From positions 57,990,001 to 58,054,000 of the forward strand of contig OX031057.1 of the NCBI GenBank assembly GCA_943736015.1: a DNA stretch of 64,000 nucleotides, written 5' to 3'. Source of the DNA: Tridacna crocea. Its lineage: Eukaryota; Mollusca; Bivalvia; Cardiida; Cardiidae. A model generated the notes under the pieces. It was not told the DNA's origin. It saw only the letters and a program-made list of their open reading frames with translations, and searched no databases. Of this stretch, positions 10,966-26,155 are shown in pieces. Each line of letters starts with the position of its first letter. Position 1 is the first letter of the stretch. Made by a program: the position numbers and the translations under genes.

Positions 10966-12863
10966 TAGCAAACCACTTCTCATGTTCATTTACCTGGCTA
11001 TCAGACCACCAAAACAGTGTAACAGAAGGAAAATTTTCACACATTCAGATTAATGTTTTGAATTTGAAATTTGTGTTTAATGTCTAGAGCTAAGGGAGGT
11101 TAAATGAACACAAAAACAAACGGGGGAATTAAAAAGGTAGTAGTTGCTCAGATTCCAAGCCTGTCCACCAGTAACTAAGACTAAAAGCATTTTGGGACCT
11201 GCCATCTGACCCACTGAGCCAGAGAAGCAGTTGATTTCAACCCAGAAAATTGACCTACTTATATTTAGCCCCCCTCCCCCCCCTTTTGTTCCAAAACATA
11301 GAAGTAGTTCCATTTGAAAGTTAGATCAATGCCCATATGAAATTTTGATATCAAGCATATTTGTCACTCTGTTTCTTTCAGACAAAAATGGAAGGCTATG
11401 TTTAAAAGGTGTTTCTGGTGTTGGTATGATCGTATCTTGAAAATGAGAGCATGAATGTGTTATTTCTTTAGGAACTACTTTGCTTTTCATTGACCTAATT
11501 ACGCATAACGGTCTGCTAGGAGTAAAAACCTGGTTTTAAATTAACTTTGCCAGTGTATTTTAAGGCTTATATGTAATTCTTTTGAGAATGGCTGGCATGC
11601 AAAATCAACATGTATGCCAAAATAACACTGACACTGGCATTTCTTTGAGTAAAATGGGTGACAGAAGGTCGGGTTCTAAACCGATCGACCCGCACCCCCC
11701 ACCCACCTGAGTTATTTATATCGATATGAAGGGTCTGTCTATTGTTCAGATCAGCTTTCTTGTCTCACACCCAACACTTTGGATGTATTGAGATGATCAA
11801 AGAAAACATGATGAAGAATCATGCCTAGCCTAATTAAATAAACCAGAGACCCCACTTATTTCAAAAGCAACTTGCAGCTGTTGCAAGAAAAAAATGAGCA
11901 AAGCAAACTTTAAGTGCCCTTTTCTCTACATGAAGTTGTTTAAAACAGCAAGAAAAATACTTTGGGGTTGTACTGATGGCATGTTTTGACAGGAAAGATG
12001 TTGCAGAAAACAGATAAATCACTAATTAATAGATCTAGATAAAAAGAACATGAATAATAAAGAAAGAAAATCATGAGTTTTCTTAAGTGCAGGATGGGGG
12101 AAAAATTGCTCAGTGTTGCTTTAAGATAGCCTGATATGTTTAAAGGAGTTGTCAATTAATTTTGCTTGGTAAAGTGGAAAACCAAAAAAAGGGCTCGTTA
12201 CGTTGCACTTTGCCAGGCTAAAGCGGGCAAAATGTTGCGAATTTACATTTTGTCTTTTCGTGCCCCAACGACATACAGTCAGAAAGCACGCAATGACTAA
12301 ATGTAGAGTAGAAACTGTGATAATTTTGAAAAATGACCCTGTGATCTATGGCACTTACGCAGACGTGAAAACATGAATTCAACAAGAGGCACTAATAATG
12401 CTGTTTTTCTTGATTACTTGGTGGGAAAAAAAACACTGGAAAATACATGTATACTCTCCTGATTGAATTGTCTCTATTTCGGAATGACAAAATTAGTCAC
12501 ACAAACGACCGAAGCGAGAAAGTGAATGCGAAACCCAGATTTACGCTTAACTGCATGTACCAAAATGCCATATATCATTGGGTCTTCATCACAATCCATT
12601 TCCGAGCCTATCATTGTTTTCCCGTTTAAGCGGTTGAAGCATGTCATCGCGAGCAGAAGTATTATCATGTCGGTTCGGGATATCTTCCCAGCCAATGCTT
12701 GGTAAGCCGTATGCGTTGGGGTAAGACAAAGAAGCCAATGAATATAAATCAAAGTAGACAAGTAGAGATACTGTGTTATGAGATGGGAAATAACCCTTGC
12801 AACTCTGATTGCAGACTACACTTCTCCAGTAAGAGTTACTGTTCCTGACCCCTTTACAGCTTA
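10966..12863. repeat. Satellite unit 6
   Basis: 1898 bp. Poly-C run 8. Private C to T at 11758. Confidence 0.95.
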
Positions 12864-14762
12864 TAGCAAACCACTTCTCATGTTCATTTACCTGGCTATC
12901 AGACCACCAAAACAGTGTAACAGAAGGAAAATTTTCACACATTCAGATTAATGTTTTGAATTTGAAATTTGTGTTTAATGTCTAGAGCTAAGGGAGGTTA
13001 AATGAACACAAAAACAAACGGGGGAATTAAAAAGGTAGTAGTTGCTCAGATTCCAAGCCTGTCCACCAGTAACTAAGACTAAAAGCATTTTGGGACCTGC
13101 CATCTGACCCACTGAGCCAGAGAAGCAGTTGATTTCAACCCAGAAAATTGACCTACTTATATTTAGCCCCCCTCCCCCCCCTTTTGTTCCAAAACATAGA
13201 AGTAGTTCCATTTGAAAGTTAGATCAATGCCCATATGAAATTTTGATATCAAGCATATTTGTCACTCTGTTTCTTTCAGACAAAAATGGAAGGCTATGTT
13301 TAAAAGGTGTTTCTGGTGTTGGTATGATCGTATCTTGAAAATGAGAGCATGAATGTGTTATTTCTTTAGGAACTACTTTGCTTTTCATTGACCTAATTAC
13401 GCATAACGGTCTGCTAGGAGTAAAAACCTGGTTTTAAATTAACTTTGCCAGTGTATTTTAAGGCTTATATGTAATTCTTTTGAGAATGGCTGGCATGCAA
13501 AATCAACATGTATGCCAAAATAACACTGACACTGGCATTTCTTTGAGTAAAATGGGTGACAGAAGGTCGGGTTCTAAACCGATCGACCCGCACCCCCCAC
13601 CCACCTGAGTTATTTATATCGATATGAAGGGTCTGTCTATTGTTCAGATCAGCTTCCTTGTCTCACACCCAACACTTTGGATGTATTGAGATGATCAAAG
13701 AAAACATGATGAAGAATCATGCCTAGCCTAATTAAATAAACCAGAGACCCCACTTATTTCAAAAGCAACTTGCAGCTGTTGCAAGAAAAAAATGAGCAAA
13801 GCAAACTTTAAGTGCCCTTTTCTCTACATGAAGTTGTTTAAAACAGCAAGAAAAATACTTTGGGGTTGTACTGATGGCATGTTTTGACAGGAAAGATGTT
13901 GCAGAAAACAGATAAATCACTAATTAATAGATCTAGATAAAAAGAACATGAATAATAAAGAAAGAAAATCATGAGTTTTCTTAAGTGCAGGATGGGGGAA
14001 AAATTGCTCAGTGTTGCTTTAAGATAGCCTGATATGTTTAAAGGAGTTGTCAATTAATTTTGCTTGGTAAAGTGGAAAACCAAAAAAAGGGCTCGTTACG
14101 TTGCACTTTGCCAGGCTAAAGCGGGCAAAATGTTGCGAATTTACATTTTGTCTTTTCGTGCCCCAACGACATACAGTCAGAAAGCACGCAATGACTAAAT
14201 GTAGAGTAGAAACTGTGATAATTTTGAAAAATGACCCTGTGATCTATGGCACTTACGCAGACGTGAAAACATGAATTCAACAAGAGGCACTAATAATGCT
14301 GTTTTTCTTGATTACTTGGTGGGAAAAAAAACACTGGAAAATACATGTATACTCTCCTGATTGAATTGTCTCTATTTCGGAATGACAAAATTAGTCACAC
14401 AAACGACCGAAGCGAGAAAGTGAATGTGAAACCCAGATTTACGCTTAACTGCATGTACCAAAATGCCATATATCATTGGGTCTTCATCACAATCCATTTC
14501 CGAGCCTATCATTGTTTTCCCGTTTAAGCGGTTGAAGCATGTCATCGCGAGCAGAAGTATTATCATGTCGGTTCGGGATATCTTCCCAGCCAATGCTTGG
14601 TAAGCCGTATGCGTTGGGGTAAGACAAAGAAGCCAATGAATATAAATCAAAGTAGACAAGTAGAGATACTGTGTTATGAGATGGGAAATAACCCTTGCAA
14701 CTCTGATTGCAGACTACACTTCTCCAGTAAGAGTAACTGTTCCTGACCCCTTTAACAGCTTA
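12864..14762. repeat. Satellite unit 7 (left breakpoint of the eight-unit block)
   Basis: 1899 bp. Poly-C run 8 (unit 15 has 11). Private C to T at 14427. Its last 30 bases match unit 15: A at 14735 and the extra A in TTTAACAGC. The start of the higher-order duplication therefore falls inside this unit. Confidence 0.95.
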
Positions 14763-16661
14763 TAGCAAACCACTTCTCATGTTCATTTACCTGGCTATCA
14801 GACCACCAAAACAGTGTAACAGAAGGAAAATTTTCACACATTCAGATTAATGTTTTGAATTTGAAATTTGTGTTTAATGTCTAGAGCTAAGGGAGGTTAA
14901 ATGAACACAAAAACAAACGGGGGAATTAAAAAGGTAGTAGTTGCTCAGATTCCAAGCCTGTCCACCAGTAACTAAGACTAAAAGCATTTTGGGACCTGCC
15001 ATCTGACCCACTGAGCCAGAGAAGCAGTTGATTTCAACCCAGAAAATTGACCTACTTATATTTAGCCCCCCTCCCCCCCCCTTTTGTTCCAAAACATAGA
15101 AGTAGTTCCATTTGAAAGTTAGATCAATGCCCATATGAAATTTTGATATCAAGCATATTTGTCACTCTGTTTCTTTCAGACAAAAATGGAAGGCTATGTT
15201 TAAAAGGTGTTTCTGGTGTTGGTATGATCGTATCTTGAAAATGAGAGCATGAATGTGTTATTTCTTTAGGAACTACTTTGCTTTTCATTGTCCTAATTAC
15301 GCATAACGGTCTGCTAGGAGTAAAAACCTGGTTTTAAATTAACTTTGCCAGTGTATTTTAAGGCTTATATGTAATTCTTTTGAGAATGGCTGGCATGCAA
15401 AATCAACATGTATGCCAAAATAACACTGACACTGGCATTTCTTTGAGTAAAATGGGTGACAGAAGGTCGGGTTCTAAACCGATCGACCCGCACCCCCCAC
15501 CCACCTGAGTTATTTATATCGATATGAAGGGTCTGTCTATTGTTCAGATCAGCTTCCTTGTCTCACACCCAACACTTTGGATGTATTGAGATGATCAAAG
15601 AAAACATGATGAAGAATCATGCCTAGCCTAATTAAATAAACCAGAGACCCCACTTATTTCAAAAGCAACTTGCAGCTGTTGCAAGAAAAAAATGAGCAAA
15701 GCAAACTTTAAGTGCCCTTTTCTCTACATGAAGTTGTTTAAAACAGCAAGAAAAATACTTTGGGGTTGTACTGATGGCATGTTTTGACAGGAAAGATGTT
15801 GCAGAAAACAGATAAATCACTAATTAATAGATCTAGATAAAAAGAACATGAATAATAAAGAAAGAAAATCATGAGTTTTCTTAAGTGCAGGATGGGGGAA
15901 AAATTGCTCAGTGTTGCTTTAAGATAGCCTCATATGTTTAAAGGAGTTGTCAATTAATTTTGCTTGGTAAAGTGGAAAACCAAAAAAAGGGCTCGTTACG
16001 TTGCACTTTGCCAGGCTAAAGCGGGCAAAATGTTGCGAATTTACATTTTGTCTTTTCGTGCCCCAACGACATACAGTCAGAAAGCACGCAATGACTAAAT
16101 GTAGAGTAGAAACTGTGATAATTTTGAAAAATGACCCTGTGATCTATGGCACTTACGCAGACGTGAAAACATGAATTCAACAAGAGGCACTAATAATGCT
16201 GTTTTTCTTGATTACTTGGTGGGAAAAAAAACACTGGAAAATACATGTATACTCTCCTGATTGAATTGTCTCTATTTCGGAATGACAAAATTAGTCACAC
16301 AAACGACCGAAGCGAGAAAGTGAATGCGAAACCCAGATTTACGCTTAACTGCATGTACCAAAATGCCATATATCATTGGGTCTTCATCACAATCCATTTC
16401 CGAGCCTATCATTGTTTTCCCGTTTAAGCGGTTGAAGCATGTCATCGCGAGCAGAAGTATTATCATGTCGGTTCGGGATATCTTCCCAGCCAATGCTTGG
16501 TAAGCCGTATGCGTTGGGGTAAGACAAAGAAGCCAATGAATATAAATCAAAGTAGACAAGTAGAGATACTGTGTTATGAGATGGGAAATAACCCTTGCAA
16601 CTCTGATTGCAGACTACACTTCTCCAGTAAGAGTTACTGTTCCTGACCCCTTTACAGCTTA
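14763..16661. repeat. Satellite unit 8
   Basis: 1899 bp. Poly-C run 9. T at 15291 (A in the consensus) and C at 15931 (CATATG), both repeated in unit 16. Confidence 0.95.
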
Positions 16662-18559
16662 TAGCAAACCACTTCTCATGTTCATTTACCTGGCTATCAG
16701 ACCACCAAAACAGTGTAACAGAAGGAAAATTTTCACACATTCAGATTAATGTTTTGAATTTGAAATTTGTGTTTAATGTCTAGAGCTAAGGGAGGTTAAA
16801 TGAACACAAAAACAAACGGGGGAATTAAAAAGGTAGTAGTTGCTCAGATTCCAAGCCTGTCCACCAGTAACTAAGACTAAAAGCATTTTGGGACCTGCCA
16901 TCTGACCCACTGAGCCAGAGAAGCAGTTGATTTCAACCCAGAAAATTGACCTACTTATATTTAGCCCCCCTCCCCCCCCTTTTGTTCCAAAACATAGAAG
17001 TAGTTCCATTTGAAAGTTAGATCAATGCCCATATGAAATTTTGATATCAAGCATATTTGTCACTCTGTTTCTTTCAGACAAAAATGGAAGGCTATGTTTA
17101 AAAGGTGTTTCTGGTGTTGGTATGATCGTATCTTGAAAATGAGAGCATGAATGTGTTATTTCTTTAGGAACTACTTTGCTTTTCATTGACCTAATTACGC
17201 ATAACGGTCTGCTAGGAGTAAAAACCTGGTTTTAAATTAACTTTGCCAGTGTATTTTAAGGCTTATATGTAATTCTTTTGAGAATGGCTGGCATGCAAAA
17301 TCAACATGTATGCCAAAATAACACTGACACTGGCATTTCTTTGAGTAAAATGGGTGACAGAAGGTCGGGTTCTAAACCGATCGACCCGCACCCCCCACCC
17401 ACCTGAGTTATTTATATCGATATGAAGGGTCTGTCTATTGTTCAGATCAGCTTCCTTGTCTCACACCCAACACTTTGGATGTATTGAGATGATCAAAGAA
17501 AACATGATGAAGAATCATGCCTAGCCTAATTAAATAAACCAGAGACCCCACTTATTTCAAAAGCAACTTGCAGCTGTTGCAAGAAAAAAATGAGCAAAGC
17601 AAACTTTAAGTGCCCTTTTCTCTACATGAAGTTGTTTAAAACAGCAAGAAAAATACTTTGGGGTTGTACTGATGGCATGTTTTGACAGGAAAGATGTTGC
17701 AGAAAACAGATAAATCACTAATTAATAGATCTAGATAAAAAGAACATGAATAATAAAGAAAGAAAATCATGAGTTTTCTTAAGTGCAGGATGGGGGAAAA
17801 ATTGCTCAGTGTTGCTTTAAGATAGCCTGATATGTTTAAAGGAGTTGTCAATTAATTTTGCTTGGTAAAGTGGAAAACCAAAAAAAGGGCTCGTTACGTT
17901 GCACTTTGCCAGGCTAAAGCGGGCAAAATGTTGCGAATTTACATTTTGTCTTTTCGTGCCCCAACGACATACAGTCAGAAAGCACGCAATGACTAAATGT
18001 AGAGTAGAAACTGTGATAATTTTGAAAAATGACCCTGTGATCTATGGCACTTACGCAGACGTGAAAACATGAATTCAACAAGAGGCACTAATAATGCTGT
18101 TTTTCTTGATTACTTGGTGGGAAAAAAAACACTGGAAAATACATGTATACTCTCCTGATTGAATTGTCTCTATTTCGGAATGACAAAATTAGTCACACAA
18201 ACGACCGAAGCGAGAAAGTGAATGCGAAACCCAGATTTACGCTTAACTGCATGTACCAAAATGCCATATATCATTGGGTCTTCATCACAATCCATTTCCG
18301 AGCCTATCATTGTTTTCCCGTTTAAGCGGTTGAAGCATGTCATCGCGAGCAGAAGTATTATCATGTCGGTTCGGGATATCTTCCCAGCCAATGCTTGGTA
18401 AGCCGTATGCGTTGGGGTAAGACAAAGAAGCCAATGAATATAAATCAAAGTAGACAAGTAGAGATACTGTGTTATGAGATGGGAAATAACCCTTGCAACT
18501 CTGATTGCAGACTACACTTCTCCAGTAAGAGTTACTGTTCCTGACCCCTTTACAGCTTA
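16662..18559. repeat. Satellite unit 9
   Basis: 1898 bp. Poly-C run 8. Close to consensus. Partner of unit 17, from which it differs at 16756 (G here, T in unit 17). Confidence 0.95.
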
Positions 18560-20457
18560 TAGCAAACCACTTCTCATGTTCATTTACCTGGCTATCAGAC
18601 CACCAAAACAGTGTAACAGAAGGAAAATTTTCACACATTCAGATTAATGTTTTGAATTTGAAATTTGTGTTTAATGTCTAGAGCTAAGGGAGGTTAAATG
18701 AACACAAAAACAAACGGGGGAATTAAAAAGGTAGTAGTTGCTCAGATTCCAAGCCTGTCCACCAGTAACTAAGACTAAAAGCATTTTGGGACCTGCCATC
18801 TGACCCACTGAGCCAGAGAAGCAGTTGATTTCAACCCAGAAAATTGACCTACTTATATTTAGCCCCCCTCCCCCCCCTTTTGTTCCAAAACATAGAAGTA
18901 GTTCCATTTGAAAGTTAGATCAATGCCCATATGAAATTTTGATATCAAGCATATTTGTCACTCTGTTTCTTTCAGACAAAAATGGAAGGCTATGTTTAAA
19001 AGGTGTTTCTGGTGTTGGTATGATCGTATCTTGAAAATGAGAGCATGAATGTGTTATTTCTTTAGGAACTACTTTGCTTTTCATTGACCTAATTACGCAT
19101 AACGGTCTGCTAGGAGTAAAAACCTGGTTTTAAATTAACTTTGCCAGTGTATTTTAAGGCTTATATGTAATTCTTTTGAGAATGGCTGGCATGCAAAATC
19201 AACATGTATGCCAAAATAACACTGACACTGGCATTTCTTTGAGTAAAATGGGTGACAGAAGGTCGGGTTCTAAACCGATCGACCCGCACCCCCCACCCAC
19301 CTGAGTTATTTATATCGATGTGAAGGGTCTGTCTATTGTTCAGATCAGCTTCCTTGTCTCACACCCAACACTTTGGATGTATTGAGATGATCAAAGAAAA
19401 CATGATGAAGAATCATGCCTAGCCTAATTAAATAAACCAGAGACCCCACTTATTTCAAAAGCAACTTGCAGCTGTTGCAAGAAAAAAATGAGCAAAGCAA
19501 ACTTTAAGTGCCCTTTTCTCTACATGAAGTTGTTTAAAACAGCAAGAAAAATACTTTGGGGTTGTACTGATGGCATGTTTTGACAGGAAAGATGTTGCAG
19601 AAAACAGATAAATCACTAATTAATAGATCTAGATAAAAAGAACATGAATAATAAAGAAAGAAAATCATGAGTTTTCTTAAGTGCAGGATGGGGGAAAAAT
19701 TGCTCAGTGTTGCTTTAAGATAGCCTGATATGTTTAAAGGAGTTGTCAATTAATTTTGCTTGGTAAAGTGGAAAACCAAAAAAAGGGCTCGTTACGTTGC
19801 ACTTTGCCAGGCTAAAGCGGGCAAAATGTTGCGAATTTACATTTTGTCTTTTCGTGCCCCAACGACATACAGTCAGAAAGCACGCAATGACTAAATGTAG
19901 AGTAGAAACTGTGATAATTTTGAAAAATGACCCTGTGATCTATGGCACTTACGCAGACGTGAAAACATGAATTCAACAAGAGGCACTAATAATGCTGTTT
20001 TTCTTGATTACTTGGTGGGAAAAAAAACACTGGAAAATACATGTATACTCTCCTGATTGAATTGTCTCTATTTCGGAATGACAAAATTAGTCACACAAAC
20101 GACCGAAGCGAGAAAGTGAATGCGAAACCCAGATTTACGCTTAACTGCATGTACCAAAATGCCATATATCATTGGGTCTTCATCACAATCCATTTCCGAG
20201 CCTATCATTGTTTTCCCGTTTAAGCGGTTGAAGCATGTCATCGCGAGCAGAAGTATTATCATGTCGGTTCGGGATATCTTCCCAGCCAATGCTTGGTAAG
20301 CCGTATGCGTTGGGGTAAGACAAAGAAGCCAATGAATATAAATCAAAGTAGACAAGTAGAGATACTGTGTTATGAGATGGGAAATAACCCTTGCAACTCT
20401 GATTGCAGACTACACTTCTCCAGTAAGAGTTACTGTTCCTGACCCCTTTACAGCTTA
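18560..20457. repeat. Satellite unit 10
   Basis: 1898 bp. Poly-C run 8. G at 19320 (ATCGATG instead of ATCGATA), matched in partner unit 18. Confidence 0.95.
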
Positions 20458-22357
20458 TAGCAAACCACTTCTCATGTTCATTTACCTGGCTATCAGACCA
20501 CCAAAACAGTGTAACAGAAGGAAAATTTTCACACATTCAGATTAATGTTTTGAATTTGAAATTTGTGTTTAATGTCTAGAGCTAAGGGAGGTTAAATGAA
20601 CACAAAAACAAACGGGGGAATTAAAAAGGTAGTAGTTGCTCAGATTCCAAGCCTGTCCACCAGTAACTAAGACTAAAAGCATTTTGGGACCTGCCATCTG
20701 ACCCACTGAGCCAGAGAAGCAGTTGATTTCAACCCAGAAAATTGACCTACTTATATTTAGCCCCCCTCCCCCCCCCCTTTTGTTCCAAAACATAGAAGTA
20801 GTTCCATTTGAAAGTTAGATCAATGCCCATATGAAATTTTGATATCAAGCATATTTGTCACTCTGTTTCTTTCAGACAAAAATGGAAGGCTATGTTTAAA
20901 AGGTGTTTCTGGTGTTGGTATGATCGTATCTTGAAAATGAGAGCATGAATGTGTTATTTCTTTAGGAACTACTTTGCTTTTCATTGACCTAATTACGCAT
21001 AACGGTCTGCTAGGAGTAAAAACCTGGTTTTAAATTAACTTTGCCAGTGTATTTTAAGGCTTATATGTAATTCTTTTGAGAATGGCTGGCATGCAAAATC
21101 AACATGTATGCCAAAATAACACTGACACTGGCATTTCTTTGAGTAAAATGGGTGACAGAAGGTCGGGTTCTAAACCGATCGACCCGCACCCCCCACCCAC
21201 CTGAGTTATTTATATCGATATGAAGGGTCTGTCTATTGTTCAGATCAGCTTCCTTGTCTCACACCCAACACTTTGGATGTATTGAGATGATCAAAGAAAA
21301 CATGATGAAGAATCATGCCTAGCCTAATTAAATAAACCAGAGACCCCACTTATTTCAAAAGCAACTTGCAGCTGTTGCAAGAAAAAAATGAGCAAAGCAA
21401 ACTTTAAGTGCCCTTTTCTCTACATGAAGTTGTTTAAAACAGCAAGAAAAATACTTTGGGGTTGTACTGATGGCATGTTTTGACAGGAAAGATGTTGCAG
21501 AAAACAGATAAATCACTAATTAATAGATCTAGATAAAAAGAACATGAATAATAAAGAAAGAAAATCATGAGTTTTCTTAAGTGCAGGATGGGGGAAAAAT
21601 TGCTCAGTGTTGCTTTAAGATAGCCTGATATGTTTAAAGGAGTTGTCAATTAATTTTGCTTGGTAAAGTGGAAAACCAAAAAAAGGGCTCGTTACGTTGC
21701 ACTTTGCCAGGCTAAAGCGGGCAAAATGTTGCGAATTTACATTTTGTCTTTTCGTGCCCCAACGACATACAGTCAGAAAGCACGCAATGACTAAATGTAG
21801 AGTAGAAACTGTGATAATTTTGAAAAATGACCCTGTGATCTATGGCACTTACGCAGACGTGAAAACATGAATTCAACAAGAGGCACTAATAATGCTGTTT
21901 TTCTTGATTACTTGGTGGGAAAAAAAACACTGGAAAATACATGTATACTCTCCTGATTGAATTGTCTCTATTTCGGAATGACAAAATTAGTCACACAAAC
22001 GACCGAAGCGAGAAAGTGAATGCGAAACCCAGATTTACGCTTAACTGCATGTACCAAAATGCCATATATCATTGGGTCTTCATCACAATCCATTTCCGAG
22101 CCTATCATTGTTTTCCCGTTTAAGCGGTTGAAGCATGTCATCGCGAGCAGAAGTATTATCATGTCGGTTCGGGATATCTTCCCAGCCAATGCTTGGTAAG
22201 CCGTATGCGTTGGGGTAAGACAAAGAAGCCAATGAATATAAATCAAAGTAGACAAGTAGAGATACTGTGTTATGAGATGGGAAATAACCCTTGCAACTCT
22301 GATTGCAGACTACACTTCTCCAGTAAGAGTTACTGTTCCTGACCCCTTTACAGCTTA
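20458..22357. repeat. Satellite unit 11
   Basis: 1900 bp. Poly-C run 10. Consensus A at 21220, where partner unit 19 has G. Confidence 0.95.
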
Positions 22358-24256
22358 TAGCAAACCACTTCTCATGTTCATTTACCTGGCTATCAGACCA
22401 CCAAAACAGTGTAACAGAAGGAAAATTTTCACACATTCAGATTAATGTTTTGAATTTGAAATTTGTGTTTAATGTCTAGAGCTAAGGGAGGTTAAATGAA
22501 CACAAAAACAAACGGGGGAATTAAAAAGGTAGTAGTTGCTCAGATTCCAAGCCTGTCCACCAGTAACTAAGACTAAAAGCATTTTGGGACCTGCCATCTG
22601 ACCCACTGAGCCAGAGAAGCAGTTGATTTCAACCCAGAAAATTGACCTACTTATATTTAGCCCCCCTCCCCCCCCCTTTTGTTCCAAAACATAGAAGTAG
22701 TTCCATTTGAAAGTTAGATCAATGCCCATATGAAATTTTGATATCAAGCATATTTGTCACTCTGTTTCTTTCAGACAAAAATGGAAGGCTATGTTTAAAA
22801 GGTGTTTCTGGTGTTGGTATGATCGTATCTTGAAAATGAGAGCATGAATGTGTTATTTCTTTAGGAACTACTTTGCTTTTCATTGACCTAATTACGCATA
22901 ACGGTCTGCTAGGAGTAAAAACCTGGTTTTAAATTAACTTTGCCAGTGTATTTTAAGGCTTATATGTAATTCTTTTGAGAATGGCTGGCATGCAAAATCA
23001 ACATGTATGCCAAAATAACACTGACACTGGCATTTCTTTGAGTAAAATGGGTGACAGAAGGTCGGGTTCTAAACCGATCGACCCGCACCCCCCACCCACC
23101 TGAGTTATTTATATCGATATGAAGGGTCTGTCTATTGTTCAGATCAGCTTCCTTGTCTCACACCCAACACTTTGGATGTATTGAGATGATCAAAGAAAAC
23201 ATGATGAAGAATCATGCCTAGCCTAATTAAATAAACCAGAGACCCCACTTATTTCAAAAGCAACTTGCAGCTGTTGCAAGAAAAAAATGAGCAAAGCAAA
23301 CTTTAAGTGCCCTTTTCTCTACATGAAGTTGTTTAAAACAGCAAGAAAAATACTTTGGGGTTGTACTGATGGCATGTTTTGACAGGAAAGATGTTGCAGA
23401 AAACAGATAAATCACTAATTAATAGATCTAGATAAAAAGAACATGAATAATAAAGAAAGAAAATCATGAGTTTTCTTAAGTGCAGGATGGGGGAAAAATT
23501 GCTCAGTGTTGCTTTAAGATAGCCTGATATGTTTAAAGGAGTTGTCAATTAATTTTGCTTGGTAAAGTGGAAAACCAAAAAAAGGGCTCGTTACGTTGCA
23601 CTTTGCCAGGCTAAAGCGGGCAAAATGTTGCGAATTTACATTTTGTCTTTTCGTGCCCCAACGACATACAGTCAGAAAGCACGCAATGACTAAATGTAGA
23701 GTAGAAACTGTGATAATTTTGAAAAATGACCCTGTGATCTATGGCACTTACGCAGACGTGAAAACATGAATTCAACAAGAGGCACTAATAATGCTGTTTT
23801 TCTTGATTACTTGGTGGGAAAAAAAACACTGGAAAATACATGTATACTCTCCTGATTGAATTGTCTCTATTTCGGAATGACAAAATTAGTCACACAAACG
23901 ACCGAAGCGAGAAAGTGAATGCGAAACCCAGATTTACGCTTAACTGCATGTACCAAAATGCCATATATCATTGGGTCTTCATCACAATCCATTTCCGAGC
24001 CTATCATTGTTTTCCCGTTTAAGCGGTTGAAGCATGTCATCGCGAGCAGAAGTATTATCATGTCGGTTCGGGATATCTTCCCAGCCAATGCTTGGTAAGC
24101 CGTATGCGTTGGGGTAAGACAAAGAAGCCAATGAATATAAATCAAAGTAGACAAGTAGAGATACTGTGTTATGAGATGGGAAATAACCCTTGCAACTCTG
24201 ATTGCAGACTACACTTCTCCAGTAAGAGTTACTGTTCCTGACCCCTTTACAGCTTA
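22358..24256. repeat. Satellite unit 12
   Basis: 1899 bp. Poly-C run 9. No private change noticed. Partner of unit 20. Confidence 0.95.
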
Positions 24257-26155
24257 TAGCAAACCACTTCTCATGTTCATTTACCTGGCTATCAGACCAC
24301 CAAAACAGTGTAACAGAAGGAACATTTTCACACATTCAGATTAATGTTTTGAATTTGAAATTTGTGTTTAATGTCTAGAGCTAAGGGAGGTTAAATGAAC
24401 ACAAAAACAAACGGGGGAATTAAAAAGGTAGTAGTTGCTCAGATTCCAAGCCTGTCCACCAGTAACTAAGACTAAAAGCATTTTGGGACCTGCCATCTGA
24501 CCCACTGAGCCAGAGAAGCAGTTGATTTCAACCCAGAAAATTGACCTACTTATATTTAGCCCCCCTCCCCCCCCCTTTTGTTCCAAAACATAGAAGTAGT
24601 TCCATTTGAAAGTTAGATCAATGCCCATATGAAATTTTGATATCAAGCATATTTGTCACTCTGTTTCTTTCAGACAAAAATGGAAGGCTATGTTTAAAAG
24701 GTGTTTCTGGTGTTGGTATGATCGTATCTTGAAAATGAGAGCATGAATGTGTTATTTCTTTAGGAACTACTTTGCTTTTCATTGACCTAATTACGCATAA
24801 CGGTCTGCTAGGAGTAAAAACCTGGTTTTAAATTAACTTTGCCAGTGTATTTTAAGGCTTATATGTAATTCTTTTGAGAATGGCTGGCATGCAAAATCAA
24901 CATGTATGCCAAAATAACACTGACACTGGCATTTCTTTGAGTAAAATGGGTGACAGAAGGTCGGGTTCTAAACCGATCGACCCGCACCCCCCACCCACCT
25001 GAGTTATTTATATCGATATGAAGGGTCTGTCTATTGTTCAGATCAGCTTCCTTGTCTCACACCCAACACTTTGGATGTATTGAGATGATCAAAGAAAACA
25101 TGATGAAGAATCATGCCTAGCCTAATTAAATAAACCAGAGACCCCACTTATTTCAAAAGCAACTTGCAGCTGTTGCAAGAAAAAAATGAGCAAAGCAAAC
25201 TTTAAGTGCCCTTTTCTCTACATGAAGTTGTTTAAAACAGCAAGAAAAATACTTTGGGGTTGTACTGATGGCATGTTTTGACAGGAAAGATGTTGCAGAA
25301 AACAGATAAATCACTAATTAATAGATCTAGATAAAAAGAACATGAATAATAAAGAAAGAAAATCATGAGTTTTCTTAAGTGCAGGATGGGGGAAAAATTG
25401 CTCAGTGTTGCTTTAAGATAGCCTGATATGTTTAAAGGAGTTGTCAATTAATTTTGCTTGGTAAAGTGGAAAACCAAAAAAAGGGCTCGTTACGTTGCAC
25501 TTTGCCAGGCTAAAGCGGGCAAAATGTTGCGAATTTACATTTTGTCTTTTCGTGCCCCAACGACATACAGTCAGAAAGCACGCAATGACTAAATGTAGAG
25601 TAGAAACTGTGATAATTTTGAAAAATGACCCTGTGATCTATGGCACTTACGCAGACGTGAAAACATGAATTCAACAAGAGGCACTAATAATGCTGTTTTT
25701 CTTGATTACTTGGTGGGAAAAAAAACACTGGAAAATACATGTATACTCTCCTGATTGAATTGTCTCTATTTCGGAATGACAAAATTAGTCACACAAACGA
25801 CCGAAGCGAGAAAGTGAATGCGAAACCCAGATTTACGCTTAACTGCATGTACCAAAATGCCATATATCATTGGGTCTTCATCACAATCCATTTCCGAGCC
25901 TATCATTGTTTTCCCGTTTAAGCGGTTGAAGCATGTCATCGCGAGCAGAAGTATTATCATGTCGGTTCGGGATATCTTCCCAGCCAATGCTTGGTAAGCC
26001 GTATGCGTTGGGGTAAGACAAAGAAGCCAATGAATATAAATCAAAGTAGACAAGTAGAGATACTGTGTTATGAGATGGGAAATAACCCTTGCAACTCTGA
26101 TTGCAGACTACACTTCTCCAGTAAGAGTTACTGTTCCTGACCCCTTTACAGCTTA
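24257..26155. repeat. Satellite unit 13
   Basis: 1899 bp. Poly-C run 9. C at 24323 (GGAACATTTT instead of GGAAAATTTT). Partner unit 21 and units 14, 22 and 24-29 share it. Confidence 0.95.
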